Positions 45,893 to 58,677 of a DNA stretch of 64,000 nt are shown piece after piece (the first letter of the stretch is position 1; each line of letters starts with the position of its first letter). Source of the stretch: Carettochelys insculpta (lineage: Eukaryota; Chordata; Testudines; Carettochelyidae); contig NC_134145.1 in NCBI RefSeq assembly GCF_033958435.1, forward strand, positions 41,195,501-41,259,500, given 5' to 3'. The translations under genes were made by a program, and so were the position numbers. The notes below the pieces were generated by a model. The model searched no databases. It saw only the letters and a program-made list of their open reading frames with translations, and was not told the DNA's origin.

Positions 45893-46310
45893 CAGTAACA
45901 GAGAGAAAGCTGTGCTTGTCTATATACTATCAAAACAAAAAAGCAGAAACCCTAGCAAAACAAAGCAGCACAAATGTAGCACTTTAAAGACTAACAAAAT
46001 AAATTATTAGGTAGTGAGCTTTTGTGGGGCAGACCCACTTCTTCAGACCATAGCCATATGTGAATTTTCTGGGTCATTATAAGGGCTCTTTTGCACACTT
46101 GGCTTCGCCCCTCTACTCTCTGATTTGCTCACCTTGATAATTTTTTTCTGATTTGTCAACCTTGATTACTTTTTGGTTTTCTGTGCCTTATATATTGAGT
46201 CTGTTCTCGTATGGCTATGGTCTGAAGAAGTGGGTCTGTCCCGCGAAAGCTCACCTAATAAATTATTTTGTTAGTCTTTAAAGTGATACTTGACTACTTT
46301 TTTTCTTCTG
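45893..46310. mobile_element. Penelope-like terminal repeats facing each other
   Basis: The left part (45893-46065) and the right part (46070-46310) carry the same terminal words in opposite orientation. A hammerhead-like core, CTGAAGA (46222-46228), GTGGG/CCCGC stem and GAAA (46245-46248), lies in the right half. Confidence 0.78.
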
Positions 46311-46817
46311 CGTCAGAAATAAAATGAACAGATTAGTACTTCAGTAACTTACCATGCTATTGTTGTACTGTTCATGATATAATGAAAGATCATAAGGGTA
46401 ATAAAACTGACCTCTTATTAAACTACCAAAGACAGTCTACCTCCACAACTCTGCCAGAATATAACAGTAAAATATATAGGAAAAAATCAATAATTGGTTA
46501 AGTTTGTGGAACAGTACTATTGGGCCTTAAAAATGAGTATTATAAGACACAGCACTTTCCACAAGTAAATATGTTAGAAAAGATTATTTGAAATATTAAA
46601 TCAGTTTAATCAAAAGCTCCCTAGATCTTTAAAAGTTAGCTACTAAATAAACAGCTTATTGAGGATGAAATTCAGCCCTGTGCAGAGGGCCAAAACAAGG
46701 CCCGTTAGTGGTACATAAGTTTTGCATCAGAACCCTCTGTCCAAGAGTTGTGTTACAAGATCTTTGAAAAAAGGACAGTGGTTTGAGTTCTGTCTTGATG
46801 TCTATAACCCTCTGGAT
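46311..46817. other. Stretch without recognised genes
   Basis: A/T-rich. The left edge of the Harbinger relic that follows is uncertain and may lie here. Confidence 0.4.
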
Positions 46818-47720
46818 ACACTGGTGGAGGAGCCCCCTGCTTTGACAGAGCCAGAACCCAAGGCAGCAGAGGAGCAGCCAGGACCATCTAGCCAGAACCA
46901 CCTCAGTGGAGCCAGAGTTGCTTTCAGACCCAGAGTCCAGCAATGGGACCCTTGTGATTACTGTGGCCTTGGCATCCTCCATCCAGGCCATGTTGAACAG
47001 GTCATTCACGGACCTGTTTGAGGGTCCCCCTGGTATGTACCCCATGCACTGCACACCCTTGGGCATGGGAGGGCACCTGCCGAGGCCTGAAGTGGGTTAG
47101 CCACATGGCCACTGGCCCCAGCTCAGATACACCCTGGAAAGCCATGGCTCCTGGCTCACAGACATGGCCACAGGCAACAGTCAGCACCTGCTTCCATGGA
47201 TAGCTCTGCAAGCTGCACACATGAGAAAACTGTGCAGGGGAGGCCCAGACTGCTCCTGGCATGTGCCCGACACATGTGGGGACCACTCAGTGCCCAGGAT
47301 CTCCCAGGGTCCCTGGGACATCAGACTGGGGGCAAGGAGTGCTGCTGTCCATAGTGGGTGGGAGGCACAGTCCTTGGGGTTGTGGTGAAGCACTGACTTA
47401 CCATCTCTCTCTCTCTCTCCAACCACCCTTATAGCTGCACCATCTGAGGGCTGGGCAAGCCCCTGCACACCTCTGGGAGTGGTGGAGGAGAAGGCCGGGG
47501 CACCACCACCACTGGTGCCCATGTGGACCTACTCCCAGAGGGCTTGTCAGCATGGCCAGATGTCCAGGACAATGCATTATCCTGCACAGCTCCTTCAAGC
47601 AACAGAATGAGCTGGAAGAGTAGCGGCTGCAGGTGGAGGAGCTGGACCTGGTGTGGAGGTGAGAGGCTTGGGCCGAGCTCATGTACTACCTGGGGACAAT
47701 CATCACCATCCTCAGGGAGC
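46818..47720 (+). pseudogene. Decayed 3' half of a Harbinger Myb-like gene
   Basis: Proline- and glutamate-rich linker remains (LVEEPPALTEPEPKAAEEQPGPSS) precede PGMYPMHCTPL near 47030, which resembles the exon-1 end of the copy at 57588. After a TATAG acceptor near 47434 the second exon begins APSEGWASP, and coiled-coil remains follow (QQNELEE, LQVEELDLVWR). No intact DNA-binding domain remains. Confidence 0.5.
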
Positions 47721-48131
47721 AGTCATCTCAGCCACCCATTCCTACAGCACCCCCCACCCTGATGCCCCCGCCATTCACCTGCTGCCCTGCTCCTGCCCAA
47801 ACTCCCCCTGGACTTCATGATGAACTTTGTCCTCAGGCTGATGGCTATGGTGAGCACTGACATGCCAGCTCCCTCCCTTTTGAGTGCGTGAAGGATTGCT
47901 CCCCCCAACTCTAAGGCCTCCCCACCAGCAATGGGCCTCTGTGGGGGTGGCACAGCACATCCCCCAGTGATAGGCCTCCCTGCTCCGCAACCTGACCCCT
48001 TAAATTTCCGATCCTGGTCTCCAAGGGTCCCTCTTGCCCAGGAGCCCCCTCCACCCCTCTCCTTGCTGGGTCTGTGAGCAAAGCATGCCTCACCTCCATG
48101 AGGACAGTCCCATTAAACATTAAAAAGGTCG

Positions 48132-51100
48132 TAAAGCAGTTTTTAAACTAAGAGGTGGAGGAAAGCCAATTGGGGCGGCGGAGCACCTGGATCAGACAGA
48201 GACTTCTCTTACAGGAGGCTCCATAGATAGGGATTCCCTAGAAGTTAGTCAGATAGGGAACATGGGAAATAATATATGGGCAAGATCAGATGTGAAACAA
48301 TCGCATATAAAAAAATCCAACGCGTCTGTGAAAGGCGGACATATAAATAGTGATGGTTTTTTAAAGTGCTTTTACACAAATGCTAGGAGTCTGTCTAATA
48401 AGATGGGTGAACTGGAGTACCTCATATCAAAGGAGGAAGTTGACATAATAGGCATCACAGGAACATGGTGGAATGAGGACAATCAGTGGTACACTATCAT
48501 ACCGGGATATAAATTATATCGGAAAGACAGAACAGGTCATGCGGGTGGCGGAGTGGTACTATATGTGAAGGATAATATAGAATCAAATGAAGCAAAAATC
48601 CTAAAGGAATCAAAATGTTCCATAGAATCATTATGGATAACAATTCGTTCCTCTAATATGAATATGGCATTAGGAATATATTACCGACCACCTATCCAGG
48701 ACAGTGATAGTGATGCTGAAATGTTAAGGGAGATTAGACAGGCTATCAAAATAAAAAACACAGTAATAATAGGAGATTTCAATTATCCCCATATTGATTG
48801 GGTACATGTCACCTCAGGACGGGATTCAGAGATTAAATTTCTTGATGCCTTAAATGACTGCTTCTTGGAGCAGCTAGTACAGGAACCCACAAGGGGAGAG
48901 GCAATTCTCGATCTAGTCCTGACTGGAACGCAGGATCTGGTCCAAGAGGTAACTGTTACTGGACCGCTTGGAAATAGTGACCACAATATAATAACTTTTA
49001 ATATTCCTGTGTTGGGAAGAACACCGCAGCGGTCAAACACTCCGGCATTTAATTTCAAAAAGGGGAATTACACTAAAATGTGGAAGCCAGTTAAACAGAA
49101 GCTAAAAGGTAGAGTAACTAAACTAAAATCCCTGGAAGCTGCATGGAAACTGTTTAAAGACACCATACTAGAGGCCCAACTTAAATGTATACCCCAAATA
49201 AAAAAACACAGTAAGAGACCTAACAAAGAACCACCATGGCTTAAGAGACATGTTAAAAAAGCAGTGAGAGAGAAAAGGGCAGCTTTTAAAAAGTGGAAGT
49301 CAAATCCTAGTGAGGAAAATAGAAAGGAACATAAACACTCCCAAATTAAGTGTCATAATGTAGTAAGAAAAGCCAAAAAAGATTTTGAGGAACAGCTAGT
49401 GAAAAATTCAAAAAATGATAGTAAAATGTGTTTTAAATACATTAGAAGCAGGAAGCCTGCTAAAAAAGCAGTGGGGCCCTTGGACGATAAAGATATAAAA
49501 GGAGCGATCAAGGAAGACAGTGCCATTGCGGAGCAATTAAATGATTTCTTTGCTTCAGTCTTCACAGCTGAGGATGTTACAGAGGTTCCTAAATCTGAGC
49601 CAGCCTTTTTAGGTGACAAATCTGAGGAACTCTCCCAGATTGAAGTGACATTAGAGGAGGTTTTGGAGTTAATTGATAAGCTGAATAGTAACAAGTCTCC
49701 AGGACCAGACGGCATTCACCCAAGGGTTCTGAAAGAACTCAAATGTGAAATTGTGGAGTTATTAACAGTGGTCTGTAACCTATCCTTTAAATCCGCTTCG
49801 GTACCCAATGACTGGAAGACGGCCAATATAATGCCAATATTTAAAAAAGGCTCTAGAGGAGACCCTGGCAATTATAGACCGATAAGTCTAACATCAGTAC
49901 CAGGCAAATTAGTAGAAACAATAGTAAAGAATAAAATTGCAAGGCACATAGAAGAGCACGAATTGTTCGGCAATAGTCAGCATGGTTTCTGCAGAGGGAA
50001 GTCGTGTCTAACTAATCTATTAGAATTCTTTGAAGGGGTTAATAAACATGTGGACAAGGGGCACCCAGTCAACATAATATACCTAGATTTCCAGAAAGCC
50101 TTTGACACGGTCCCACACCAAACGCTTTTATGTAAATTAGGCGGTCATGGGATAGGAGGAAAGATCCTTTCATGGATCGGGAATTGGTTAAAAGACAGAA
50201 GACAAAGGGTTGGAATAAATGGTAAATTTTCACAACAGAGGCGGGTAACTAGTGGTGTTCCCCAGGGGTCAGTCCTGGGACCGATCCTGTTCAACTTGTT
50301 CATCAATGATCTAGAAAATGAGGTAAGCAGTGAGGTGGCAAAGTTTGCAGATGACACCAAGTTGTTCAGGACAGTCAAAACCAAAAGGGATTGTGAAGAA
50401 CTACAAAAAGATCTCAGCAAACTGAGTGATTGGGCAGCAAAATGGCAAATGAAATTTAATGTGGGTAAGTGTAAGGTAATGCACATTGGAAAAAATAACC
50501 CAAATTACACGTAAAACATGATGGGGTCAAATTTAGCTATGACAGATCAGGAAAGGGATCTTGGAGTTATAGTGGATAGTTCTCTGAAGACATCCACGCA
50601 GTGTGCAGCGGCAGTTAGTAAAGATAATAGGATGTTAGGAATTATTAGAAAAGGGATAGATAATAAGACAAAAAATATCATACTTCCCCTATATAAAACT
50701 ATGGTACGCCCACATCTTGAGTACTGTGTGCAGATGTGGTCTCCTCACCTCAAAAAAGATATATTGGCATTAGAAAAGGTTCAGAAAAGGGCGACTAAGA
50801 TGATTAGGGGTTTGGAACGGGTCCCATATGGGGAGAGGCTAGAGAGACTGGGACTTTTCAGTCTGGAAAAGAGGCGATTGAGGGGCGATATGATAGAGGT
50901 ATATAAAATCATGAATGGTGTGGAGAAAGTGAATATAGAAAAATTATTTACCTTTTCCCATAAAACAAGAACTAGGGGACACCAAATGAAATTGATGGGT
51001 AGTAGGTTCAAAACTAATAAAAGGAAATTTTTCTTCACACAGCGCACAGTCAACCTGTGGAACTCCTTGCCGGAGGAGGCTGTGAAGGCCAGGACTCTAT

Positions 51101-51350
51101 TAGGGTTTAAAAAAGAGCTCGATAAATTTTTGCAGGTTAGGTCCATAAATGGCTATTAGCCAGGGGTAAAGTATGGTGCCCTAGCCTTCAGTACAAGGGC
51201 AGGAGATGGATGGCAGGAGATAAATCACTTGATCATTGTCTTCTGTTCTCCTTCTCTGGGGCACCTGGCATTGGCCACTGTCAGCAGACGGGGTACTGGG
51301 CTGGATGGACCTTTGGTCTGACCCAGTATGGCCGTTCTTATGTTCTTATG
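48132..51350 (+). mobile_element. CR1 LINE, 3.2 kb, ORF2 nearly complete
   Basis: The element ends in TTCTTATGTTCTTATG at 51335-51350, the 3' direct repeat of this CR1 family. GGTCG at 48127-48131 and 51350-51354 is a possible target duplication. A leader of about 130 bases precedes ORF2; ORF1 is missing, so the copy is 5'-truncated. It sits inside a Harbinger transposase relic. Confidence 0.9.
48262..51159 (+). pseudogene. CR1 ORF2: endonuclease-reverse transcriptase with one premature stop
   Basis: One frame runs for 965 codons apart from a single TAA at 50512-50514. The N-terminal APE-like endonuclease (residues ~35-260) shows TNARSL, GDFNYPHIDW and SDHNIITF. The usual GITETWW motif reads GITGTWW (G67), removing a metal-binding glutamate. 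The RT (about 480-760) shows KSPGPDGIHP, YLDFQKAFDTVP, GVPQGSVLGP and the catalytic FADD (D697, D698). The tail after the stop holds the CR1 C-terminal region ([31 protein letters not shown]). The other copy at 26989 has tyrosine-lysine at the stop position, so this is a nonsense change. The endonuclease substitution and the stop both argue against activity. Confidence 0.92.
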
Positions 51351-51359
51351 GTCGACTTG

Positions 51360-51620
51360 TTCACCCCAAATTGCTGTCCCTTGGTGTAGTCGCTGTCTGG
51401 TATGGACAGCTTCCATATTGTTATGGCAAATTGCTTCCTGAGGGGGAGGGCAGGCCACATTTGGGTTTCCTGGCATCAGAGGGCAGGGCCAAGCCAGGTG
51501 CAGAGCTCCAGAAATGCCTCCTTCCTCACATGGAAGTTTTGGAGCCACTGCATGTCATCTCACTCACCCATCACCAGCCAGTCCCACCGTTGCAAACTGG
51601 TAGGGTAGCTCCAAATGCAC
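51360..51620 (-). pseudogene. Harbinger transposase first-exon remnant
   Basis: Minus-strand sequence aligns with residues ~80-160 of the intact transposase: a LVMGE-DDMQWLQNF segment, EAFLELCTWLGPAL, MWPALPLRKQFAITIWKLSIPDSDY and GQQFGVNKS. It is cut by the CR1. Stops are present. Confidence 0.65.
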
Positions 51621-52150
51621 CTGATCACCCAGGGGAGGGGGACACAGCCGGGTTCCTGTGGGGTTGGGCTCCTGGGCACCGGTGGCAGGTTTGTTCCACC
51701 ACAGGAAATGGAGGGTGGCTGCAATCACTGGGGCCAGCATCCCACCCAGAGTGTGGCCAGCTTCCCAACTGCAGTGCTCTCCAGGGAGAACCTGTAGGTC
51801 CATAGCTATCAGTTTTTCGTCTCTGCACTGGCTCTGCTGTGCTTTGTGCAGCAAGGCAGGCCTCAACATGTGCAGGGAAGGGGTTTTTTGGGAAGAGCCC
51901 TTTAAAGGAGCACCTGTCCAGATGTCCCAGGAAGGCTTGCTGGCAAGGTGACCCCCGTCTGCGGCATTTCTGGGCCCTTTCTTTTAAAAGAGCAACCGGG
52001 GCTGTGTGGCTAGTCTGTGGAAAGAGTGGATCACTTTTTTGATCCTCTTTTGTGTTTGGCTGCAATCTTTCAAGAGAAGGTTTTTTTGGAAGATATCTTC
52101 TGGAAGGACTTCTTCTGAAGGATCATTTTAGAGTAGATATAGCTGTGGTT

Positions 52151-55113
52151 AACTCCCATTCACTTTCAAAAATCAGACTTAAGCAGATGCATCAGTGTTG
52201 TCTTGGATCAAGATATTTTCTTGGACTGTAGCCTGAGATAGTTATGCATTACAGTAAAAGTGCTTACTAGATTTTCAGCAAATCATGCCTCCTTACCCTG
52301 AAACCATATTTTCTGTTGCCATGATGTGTATCTTAAAAGGATATCATTTATAGATCTATTTAACATACACTGCTGCTTGTGCACTGACTTTTCTACCTTT
52401 AGCTCCTTCTCCTTATGCACCTTTTAGGTATGGATAAGATTTAGAATATATATTTTAAAATGGGTAAGTAACTTTGTCTTAAATAGCTGCAGGTTTGGAA
52501 GTTGTCACATACAGGATTAATAGAGAAAACACACTATGGGATACAGGTTGTAAATGATTTAAGTCTTGTGACAAGAAGAGCCAAAGAAGAACAGCTTGAA
52601 AGCGTGTCTCTTTCACAAACAAAAGTTGCTCCAGTAAAAGGCATTACCTCACCCATCTTACATCTTCATGATAAAGTGATATGTAATTATGCATAACTAG
52701 AGCTGAGTGATTAATGATTTAATTTTTCACAAGTATGTATTCATATATTTTAATTAATCTTCTTAAACCTAAGTTTATAACCATTTTGTGTTTCTCTTCT
52801 GCAACCTTCTGAGTTATATTGTTTCTTGGTATATTTACAGAAAACTAGTTTCAGAATTTGCCCCAGAAATTTATCCACAGCCCCTAACCGGTGAGCAGGA
52901 AAACCACAAGTGATTTATTTGACAAATCACAATTAAGGAAAACAGCATGAGCTGAGATCTGTCTCTAGATTAAATAATTTAAAGATAAGTTAAAAGAATA
53001 AATTTGAGAAAAATCATTATATGCTCATGAATATCCTGTAAGCAGAAAAAAAGCCAAAATCTAATAAATTGTTTATCATGCTCAGGTCTATGAAAATGTA
53101 AGAAATTTCCTCCACAAAAATTTCAGAGATGACTTACTGGGCTCAGGTATTTTCCAGAGTTTCTGTTTTTCTAGGACGTCCAGCTAGAATCTAATCAGAT
53201 CGACATACAATATATCAAAAACTACTCTCATGTAAAATCACCTATTAAATAAATTCATTTGAAACTAACAAAGAATATTCTAAAGCCAAAGGTAAATGTG
53301 CATCAAGAGTATAATAATTTATGTTTTAATATTTAACTATGTCATTAGACCACTGAACTTTTTTTCTCTTTGCCTTCTCCCCTGATTTTACAAACTGATA
53401 GGCTTAAAATGCACAAAGTGAAAAATACCTTAACTTACAATTTAGTTCCTCCTGTGGTGCTGACACATTGGGGAAGTCCTTTTCATCCTTCTGTTATGAA
53501 TGTTCACAAGTTCTGGTACTTCTTCCCAGGTCATGCTTGCCACTGTCTACTGACAATTCTCCTTTGGCCTTCCATGCTTTTTCTTTCTTCCCCCAATTTA
53601 GTGCTTTGCTTAGTATGTCGTCCATATGGTGTACATATTCTGAACACATGAGCCTTCTTTTTGACAGTATTTTCGAACATATCCTGCTCACTCTTCTTGA
53701 CTCTCATACAAGTTGTTTTGTCTTTCCATGAAATGTATATCATCTTCCTCATCTATCTGTAATGGGCAGCCTCCGATCTCCTTTTGTTACCCACTGTCGC
53801 TGGTCAAGTCTCTGCTCCCTGTAGTCTCCTGCTCAGTACAATTGCATGTTGAGACCACTCAGAAGAAACCCCACCATCACAGGAGATGCCCTCAGGGACT
53901 CTCATGGACAGACCTTGTAAACAATGAGGAACAAGCCAGCTAATGAAAAGAACATTTCCAGTCCTCGTGAAACTGACTAGAGCCAACAATCAATGCGCAG
54001 GGTCTAGAGAAATGTCAGTGCTGAGTCAGAAATGCAAGAGGGCTCAGTAACATTCTATGAAATTAAAACTACCACAGCTGAAAATGAATGGACATAAATA
54101 AGTAAAATATCAATCAAAGTAGATTTTAAAGGAGCAATAGATAAAATTTCTACAAAAGGGAATTCAAAATTATAGAAGGATCTACATTTTTAAAAGTCAG
54201 GCCCTGAAGTTTTGGATGCCTAAGGCATAATGCTGCTTAATTATCAAAGTCTCAGAGCTGCACATACTGTTAATATTGTGATGACCATCTCTATTTAGTA
54301 AATAGGTCACAATTGCAGTTCCAGCAAAGAATTTGCATGTCAGACACTTCCCTTTATCTATTAATTCTCCAGCATAGAAAGCACAGGAAGATCTTGCCGA
54401 CATCATCAGATGTTACACTTGACTTCTTCAGTAATTTAATAGTCTGAAAAGCAACAGGAACTCACTTGATTTCACCACCTAAGACTGCTTCAAATTGTTG
54501 TACAAAGTGCACTTTTTAACTACAGTAAACAAAGCAAATAGTAAACTACAAACTGCAGAATAATTCCCTTAAGAATACAGTAGGGCATTGCTGTTTCTGC
54601 TTACTTTTAAATTACAGTGGTATAAATTGCAGAAGGTAAAGTAAGCTTTTCTCTTCCCAAACTATACTATTATAAATAAATTAAAAAAAACCATAGCATG
54701 AAAAACTACGTGATGAATGGACACCTCTCAGGCTAAACAAGTAAATAAAATCTGTTCATGTTATCTCTCCAAATTCCCACTATCCCACTATTTCATTTAG
54801 CGTAGTTTTGACACAATTACTTATACTGTGATAGCTTGTTTAGTCTGGTCGTTTGATAGCTATGTAGTGCAAATATTACAGTTATGACTAAAATCAGTGG
54901 GGGTGCTGAAAGCTCATTTGAAAATGAAGGCATATGTTTAAGTGTTATACTGTATTTGCAAAAGTGCCTAAATAATGCAGGAGCAGTAGACCCACTGACA
55001 TTTGTTTGCTCCTAACTCACTATGATACTTTAGAAAATCCTGCTGTAGGTTCTCAGCTGTCTAACTTTACACACTCATTTTATTTTATTTTATTTTTGCC
55101 TGTTTGTTCACTC
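52151..55113. other. AT-rich stretch without recognised genes
   Basis: Nothing recognisable, apart from a short (TTTTA)n run at 55077-55096. Confidence 0.5.
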
Positions 55114-55320
55114 ATATGAACAGCCATACTGGGCTGGACCAAACTGCATCTAACCAAGTGTCCTGTTTTCTGACAGTGAAGAGTGCCAGGTGCCCCAGAG
55201 AGAATGACGAGAACAGGAAATTAAGTAACCCTTCTCCTGTAACCCATTCATGACTCCTGGTAAACCAAATGTAGAGGGACACCATCAAGAATTCCATCCA
55301 GGATTCCATCAATAAAATGA
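55114..55320 (-). mobile_element. CR1 LINE 3' untranslated fragment
   Basis: On the minus strand it matches the 3' end of the copy at 48132-51350 in order: the GGCACCTGGCA block, the CAGT-GAAAAC-GG block, GGTCCAGCCCAGTATGGC and TTCATATG at the edge. Non-coding 3' tail only. Confidence 0.75.
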
Positions 55321-56279
55321 TTATAAGAATATGTTATGTCAGACACTTAATCAGTAAGTTAAAGCGGGGATGAAACTTTTTTTTTTTTTGGTGTGGAAAA
55401 TTCCATTAGTTCAAAATTCTTTTGTCGGGGGAAAAAAGGCGAAAACAAATATAAAATTTAATGCAAAATGATATTGTGTAAATATGTTTCTCATATATCA
55501 AAGTGTGTCATTGTGTTAAAATTGGAATTATTTTCTCCTATTTCAACTTTTTAAATTAGATATTCTAAAACATTTTAGAAAGTGAAAGAAAAAGAAGTCC
55601 TTAACCAGGAAATGTTCAATATTCCGTTCTAAAAAGGTCCAAACACAAACGGTGATGTCATCAAAACATCAAGATTTTTTGTAAAGTGGAATGGAATCAA
55701 AATGTTTGGGCAAAACATTGTGTTTTGATGAAATGATATTTTCTGACAGCAAAATGTTCAGTCAGAAAATGATGGACCAGCTCGAAATAGAACCTGGAGA
55801 ATGCATTATGAAACACTCTTGAATTATATGATCATGTACTATTTCTCATCTTACTTGTTATACACTTTATACAAGCTGAAATATGAGTAGTACCTTATAT
55901 TTTTTTTCTTCATTTGGGTATACTTGCACTATTTTCACTGTCATAATTGTCCAGGATATCTTTATCGATTTTATATGAAACATTTTTCACAAACAGCTGT
56001 ATTTTCAATAGCTTATCATATATGATACAAAAATATCCAAGAGAAATACATTTCCTACTTTTTATTGCCCTCTGTATCAATTAGCTTTAAGACAGTTCTT
56101 TGGGGTTTTGTATTCTTTTTAGGTGGTAGGTATTCCTAGTAGAAGTTTAATACTTTGGTGCACAAATCCTTCATGTATCTATGGTACACTTCAAATTATA
56201 GGTGAATCAATGTTGATTTTCCATCAAACATATCCTCTGAATACAGAAAGCTTGTGGAATATCTTGGAGAGGAACTCAC
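55321..56279. other. AT-rich stretch without recognised genes
   Basis: Nothing recognisable. Confidence 0.5.
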
Positions 56280-56644
56280 ATTGGCTATGCCTACACTAGA
56301 ACGCTATGTTGGAGTAGCGTATGTTGACGTAGTGACATCAAAATAAGCTACTTCAACGTGTATTGTCTACACATCCTCCAGGGCTGGTGCTATCGATGTT
56401 TAATGTTAAAGCAGCAAAGTGCTACATTGAAAGGGGCCGCCCTGGAGGTGGAAAGGGAGCATCCACACATGCAAGCATCCCCTTTCGAAATAAGGGGCCA
56501 GGAAAGCCTGCAGACGGGGTCACAGGGTGGACTAGCCGTTCCAGGGCAAGAACACTTTAAAGGGCCCCTCCGAAAAGCACTCAGTCTGCACAGCACCAGC
56601 CCTGCATTGGTGACACAAGACTTGCAGACTTCGAGCATGCAGAT

Positions 56645-56710
56645 ATGGATGTCCAGCAGCAGCAGCTAGAAGCCCTCCAAACCATCTACAGCGGGGCTGG
56701 GAAAAATAAA
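56645..56710 (+). pseudogene. Transposase N-terminal stub
   Basis: ATGGATGTCCAGCAGCAGC encodes MDVQQQQLEALQ, the counterpart of MDPQQQQ at 63737. The gene ends within about 22 codons. The next recognisable sequence is the end of the Myb-like gene, so an internal deletion removed nearly the whole transposase. Confidence 0.65.
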
Positions 56711-57026
56711 ACTGTAAATATATTCTTAAAGAACCAAACTGTGTGCACCTTGTTTTTGTAAGAAACCATGAATAGAACTATGAGAGAGAAGACTGTGTGT
56801 GGGGGGAGTGACTATTAACAAAAGTGGGACAGGTCAACTATTTACACAGGGGAGGGAAGACTGGGTGGCCCACTCCTGGCCCCATCAGTCCACGGCCGGG
56901 GAGGATGGGTGTGACCCTCAGCAGATCTGGGTTGCTGCCCCCCCCCTTTTCTGTGGTCCCCGGCTTGGCTGGCTGGGGGCTGGGAGTACCGGCAGGTAGG
57001 GCCGGGGTGCTGTCTCCACCTGTTAT

Positions 57027-58301
57027 TCAGCCCCAGTGGGTCCAGTCCTGGGGGGCTGGTGGGTGGTGAAGCAGGGGGGCAGCATGGAGGGCAGCAGGTG
57101 GGACCCAGGCCACTAGTTCCTGGGACAACCCAGCGATGTCCCGGAATGTGTTCAGGAACTGCCCCCATGCTGCCCAGCACCAGGCAGTCTCCTCTCGCTC
57201 AAACTGGAGCTGCTCCTCTGTGACCTCCACCTGCTGCTGGAGGGTCGCCAGGACTTGGGGCTCCTCAGCCAGGTGTCCCCATCCCTGCCTTCGTCGGGCA
57301 CATCGGGGTACAGAGGGTCCAGCCTGTGGGCTCCCATGGTCTGACACCTCCGGGGGGCTGTCCTGGACCACCAATGGTGCCTGACTGTCCTGACCCTCAG
57401 ATGGTGCGGCTGTGAAAACATGCCGGTGGGGAGAGAAGAGAGGACGGCAGTGAGTACTAGGAACAGACCCATGTCCCATGCCCCTCGTTCTCCTGTGGGC
57501 ACTGGGTTCCTATCCCCTGTCCCCATCTGTGGGTGCAGTGTTCCTGTGGCCAGTCCCTTTGTGTTTTCTGCTACCTCAGCTGCCCCCTCAGGGGCTGAGC
57601 AAAGTACTGTCCGTGGGAGCAGGTGCTGACGGGCACTGGCGGCAGTGCCACCATCCCAGGGCTGTGGTCTGGCTGAGCCCTGGCAGGCCAGAGTCTGCTG
57701 GGTGTGTGTGGGGCCCCCCAGTCACGTACGGTTCCCCCATTCTATGAACCAGGGGTGCATGTCCTGTGGGGTACATACCTGATGGTCCACTGCCACGGTC
57801 AGGAGATGCCCATCCAGCCGATGCCTGGCTGGAGCTGTGGGAGGGGAGGGCAACAAGGAGCTCCCTCTCCTCGCTGGAGGGCGCCTCCACCTCCGGGGCT
57901 GTCTCCTTCTGTAGCAGCCCCTGGGGTGCAGGGCTGGCCTCCGGACCAGACTCCAGCTTCGAGAGCTGCTGGGGTGCCTCGGCTGCTGTGTTAAGGACAG
58001 CAGGGGGTGAGGGGGAGTAGGTATCCCAGGGGCTCAGGGTGCTCCTGAGCTCCCTGTAATAGGGGCAAGCAGTGGGGGTGGCCCCAGACTGGCTGGCTGA
58101 GTTCCTGGCATTGGTGTAACCTTGCTGCAGCTCCTTCACCTTGCTCTGGACATGAGCTGGAGTGTGGGCAGGGTGGCCCTGGGCACTCAGGCCCTCCACT
58201 AGCTGGGTGAACACCTCACCATTCTGCCACTTGCTCCCCATCACGTGGAGTACCTCCTCCTCACCCCAGAGCTCCAGCAAGTCCTGGAGCTTGTCATCCA
58301 T
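57027..58301 (-). CDS. Harbinger Myb/SANT-like DNA-binding protein, two exons, mostly open
   Basis: Exon 1 runs from 58301 (MDDKLQDLLELWGEEEV) to about 57781, with GSKWQNGEVFTQLVEGL, VQSKVKELQQGYTNARN and CPYYRELRSTL of the trihelix fold, then a Ser/Pro/Glu-rich linker. It ends at a CAG|GTATGT donor. Exon 2 starts after TTTCACAG at about 57415 (APSEGQDSQAP). It contains a coiled-coil-like LQQQVEVTEEQLQFEREE and FLNTFRDIAGLSQEL, and stops at 57027. Both exons are open and the phases join (G + CC). The N-terminal part of the domain before the first Trp is out of frame upstream of 58301 (frames to 58525), so the gene may be slightly broken. Function is inferred from the family: DNA binding and transposase partnering. 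Confidence 0.65.
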
Positions 58302-58677
58302 CCATGAGGGGCCCTGCTTCCTGCCCTCCCCGCTGAAGGCTTGTGAGACCTAGGGGCTCTTGGGGGGCACTCTGGGGGTGCTGGTGGGCTGCCATCACTG
58401 TCTGATGGGCTGGTGGGGGTGTTGCTGAGATGTGCAGGGAGAGCATGTGGGGTTGCCTCTTCCTGCAATGTTCTCAGCTTCCTGCCACAGAAAGTCCAGG
58501 TCCATAGAGCTTTAAAAGCTGCCATACTGAGAGACCATAGAGCCTCACCGTGGCTAGACAGCAGGTCTCCATGTCTCAGCTGACTGCTGCCATGAAGGAC
58601 CCCTCTATTTCGAAGTAGTGAGACATGGATTGTCTACACACACCCTACTTCAATGTTAGACATTGAAGTAGGGCACT

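Larger units (their letters stand above)
46818..52150 (+). mobile_element. Harbinger relic interrupted by a 3.2-kb CR1
   Basis: Remains of the Myb-like gene (46818-47720, plus) and the transposase first exon (minus) flank the CR1. Minus-strand FNGTVLMEVR at 48070-48118 continues across the CR1 into 51360-51620 (NFHV..EAFLELCTWLGPAL). The right end holds GGGAAGAGCCCTTTAAAGGAGC (51890-51911) and fades near 52150. The transposase second exon is missing. Confidence 0.65.
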
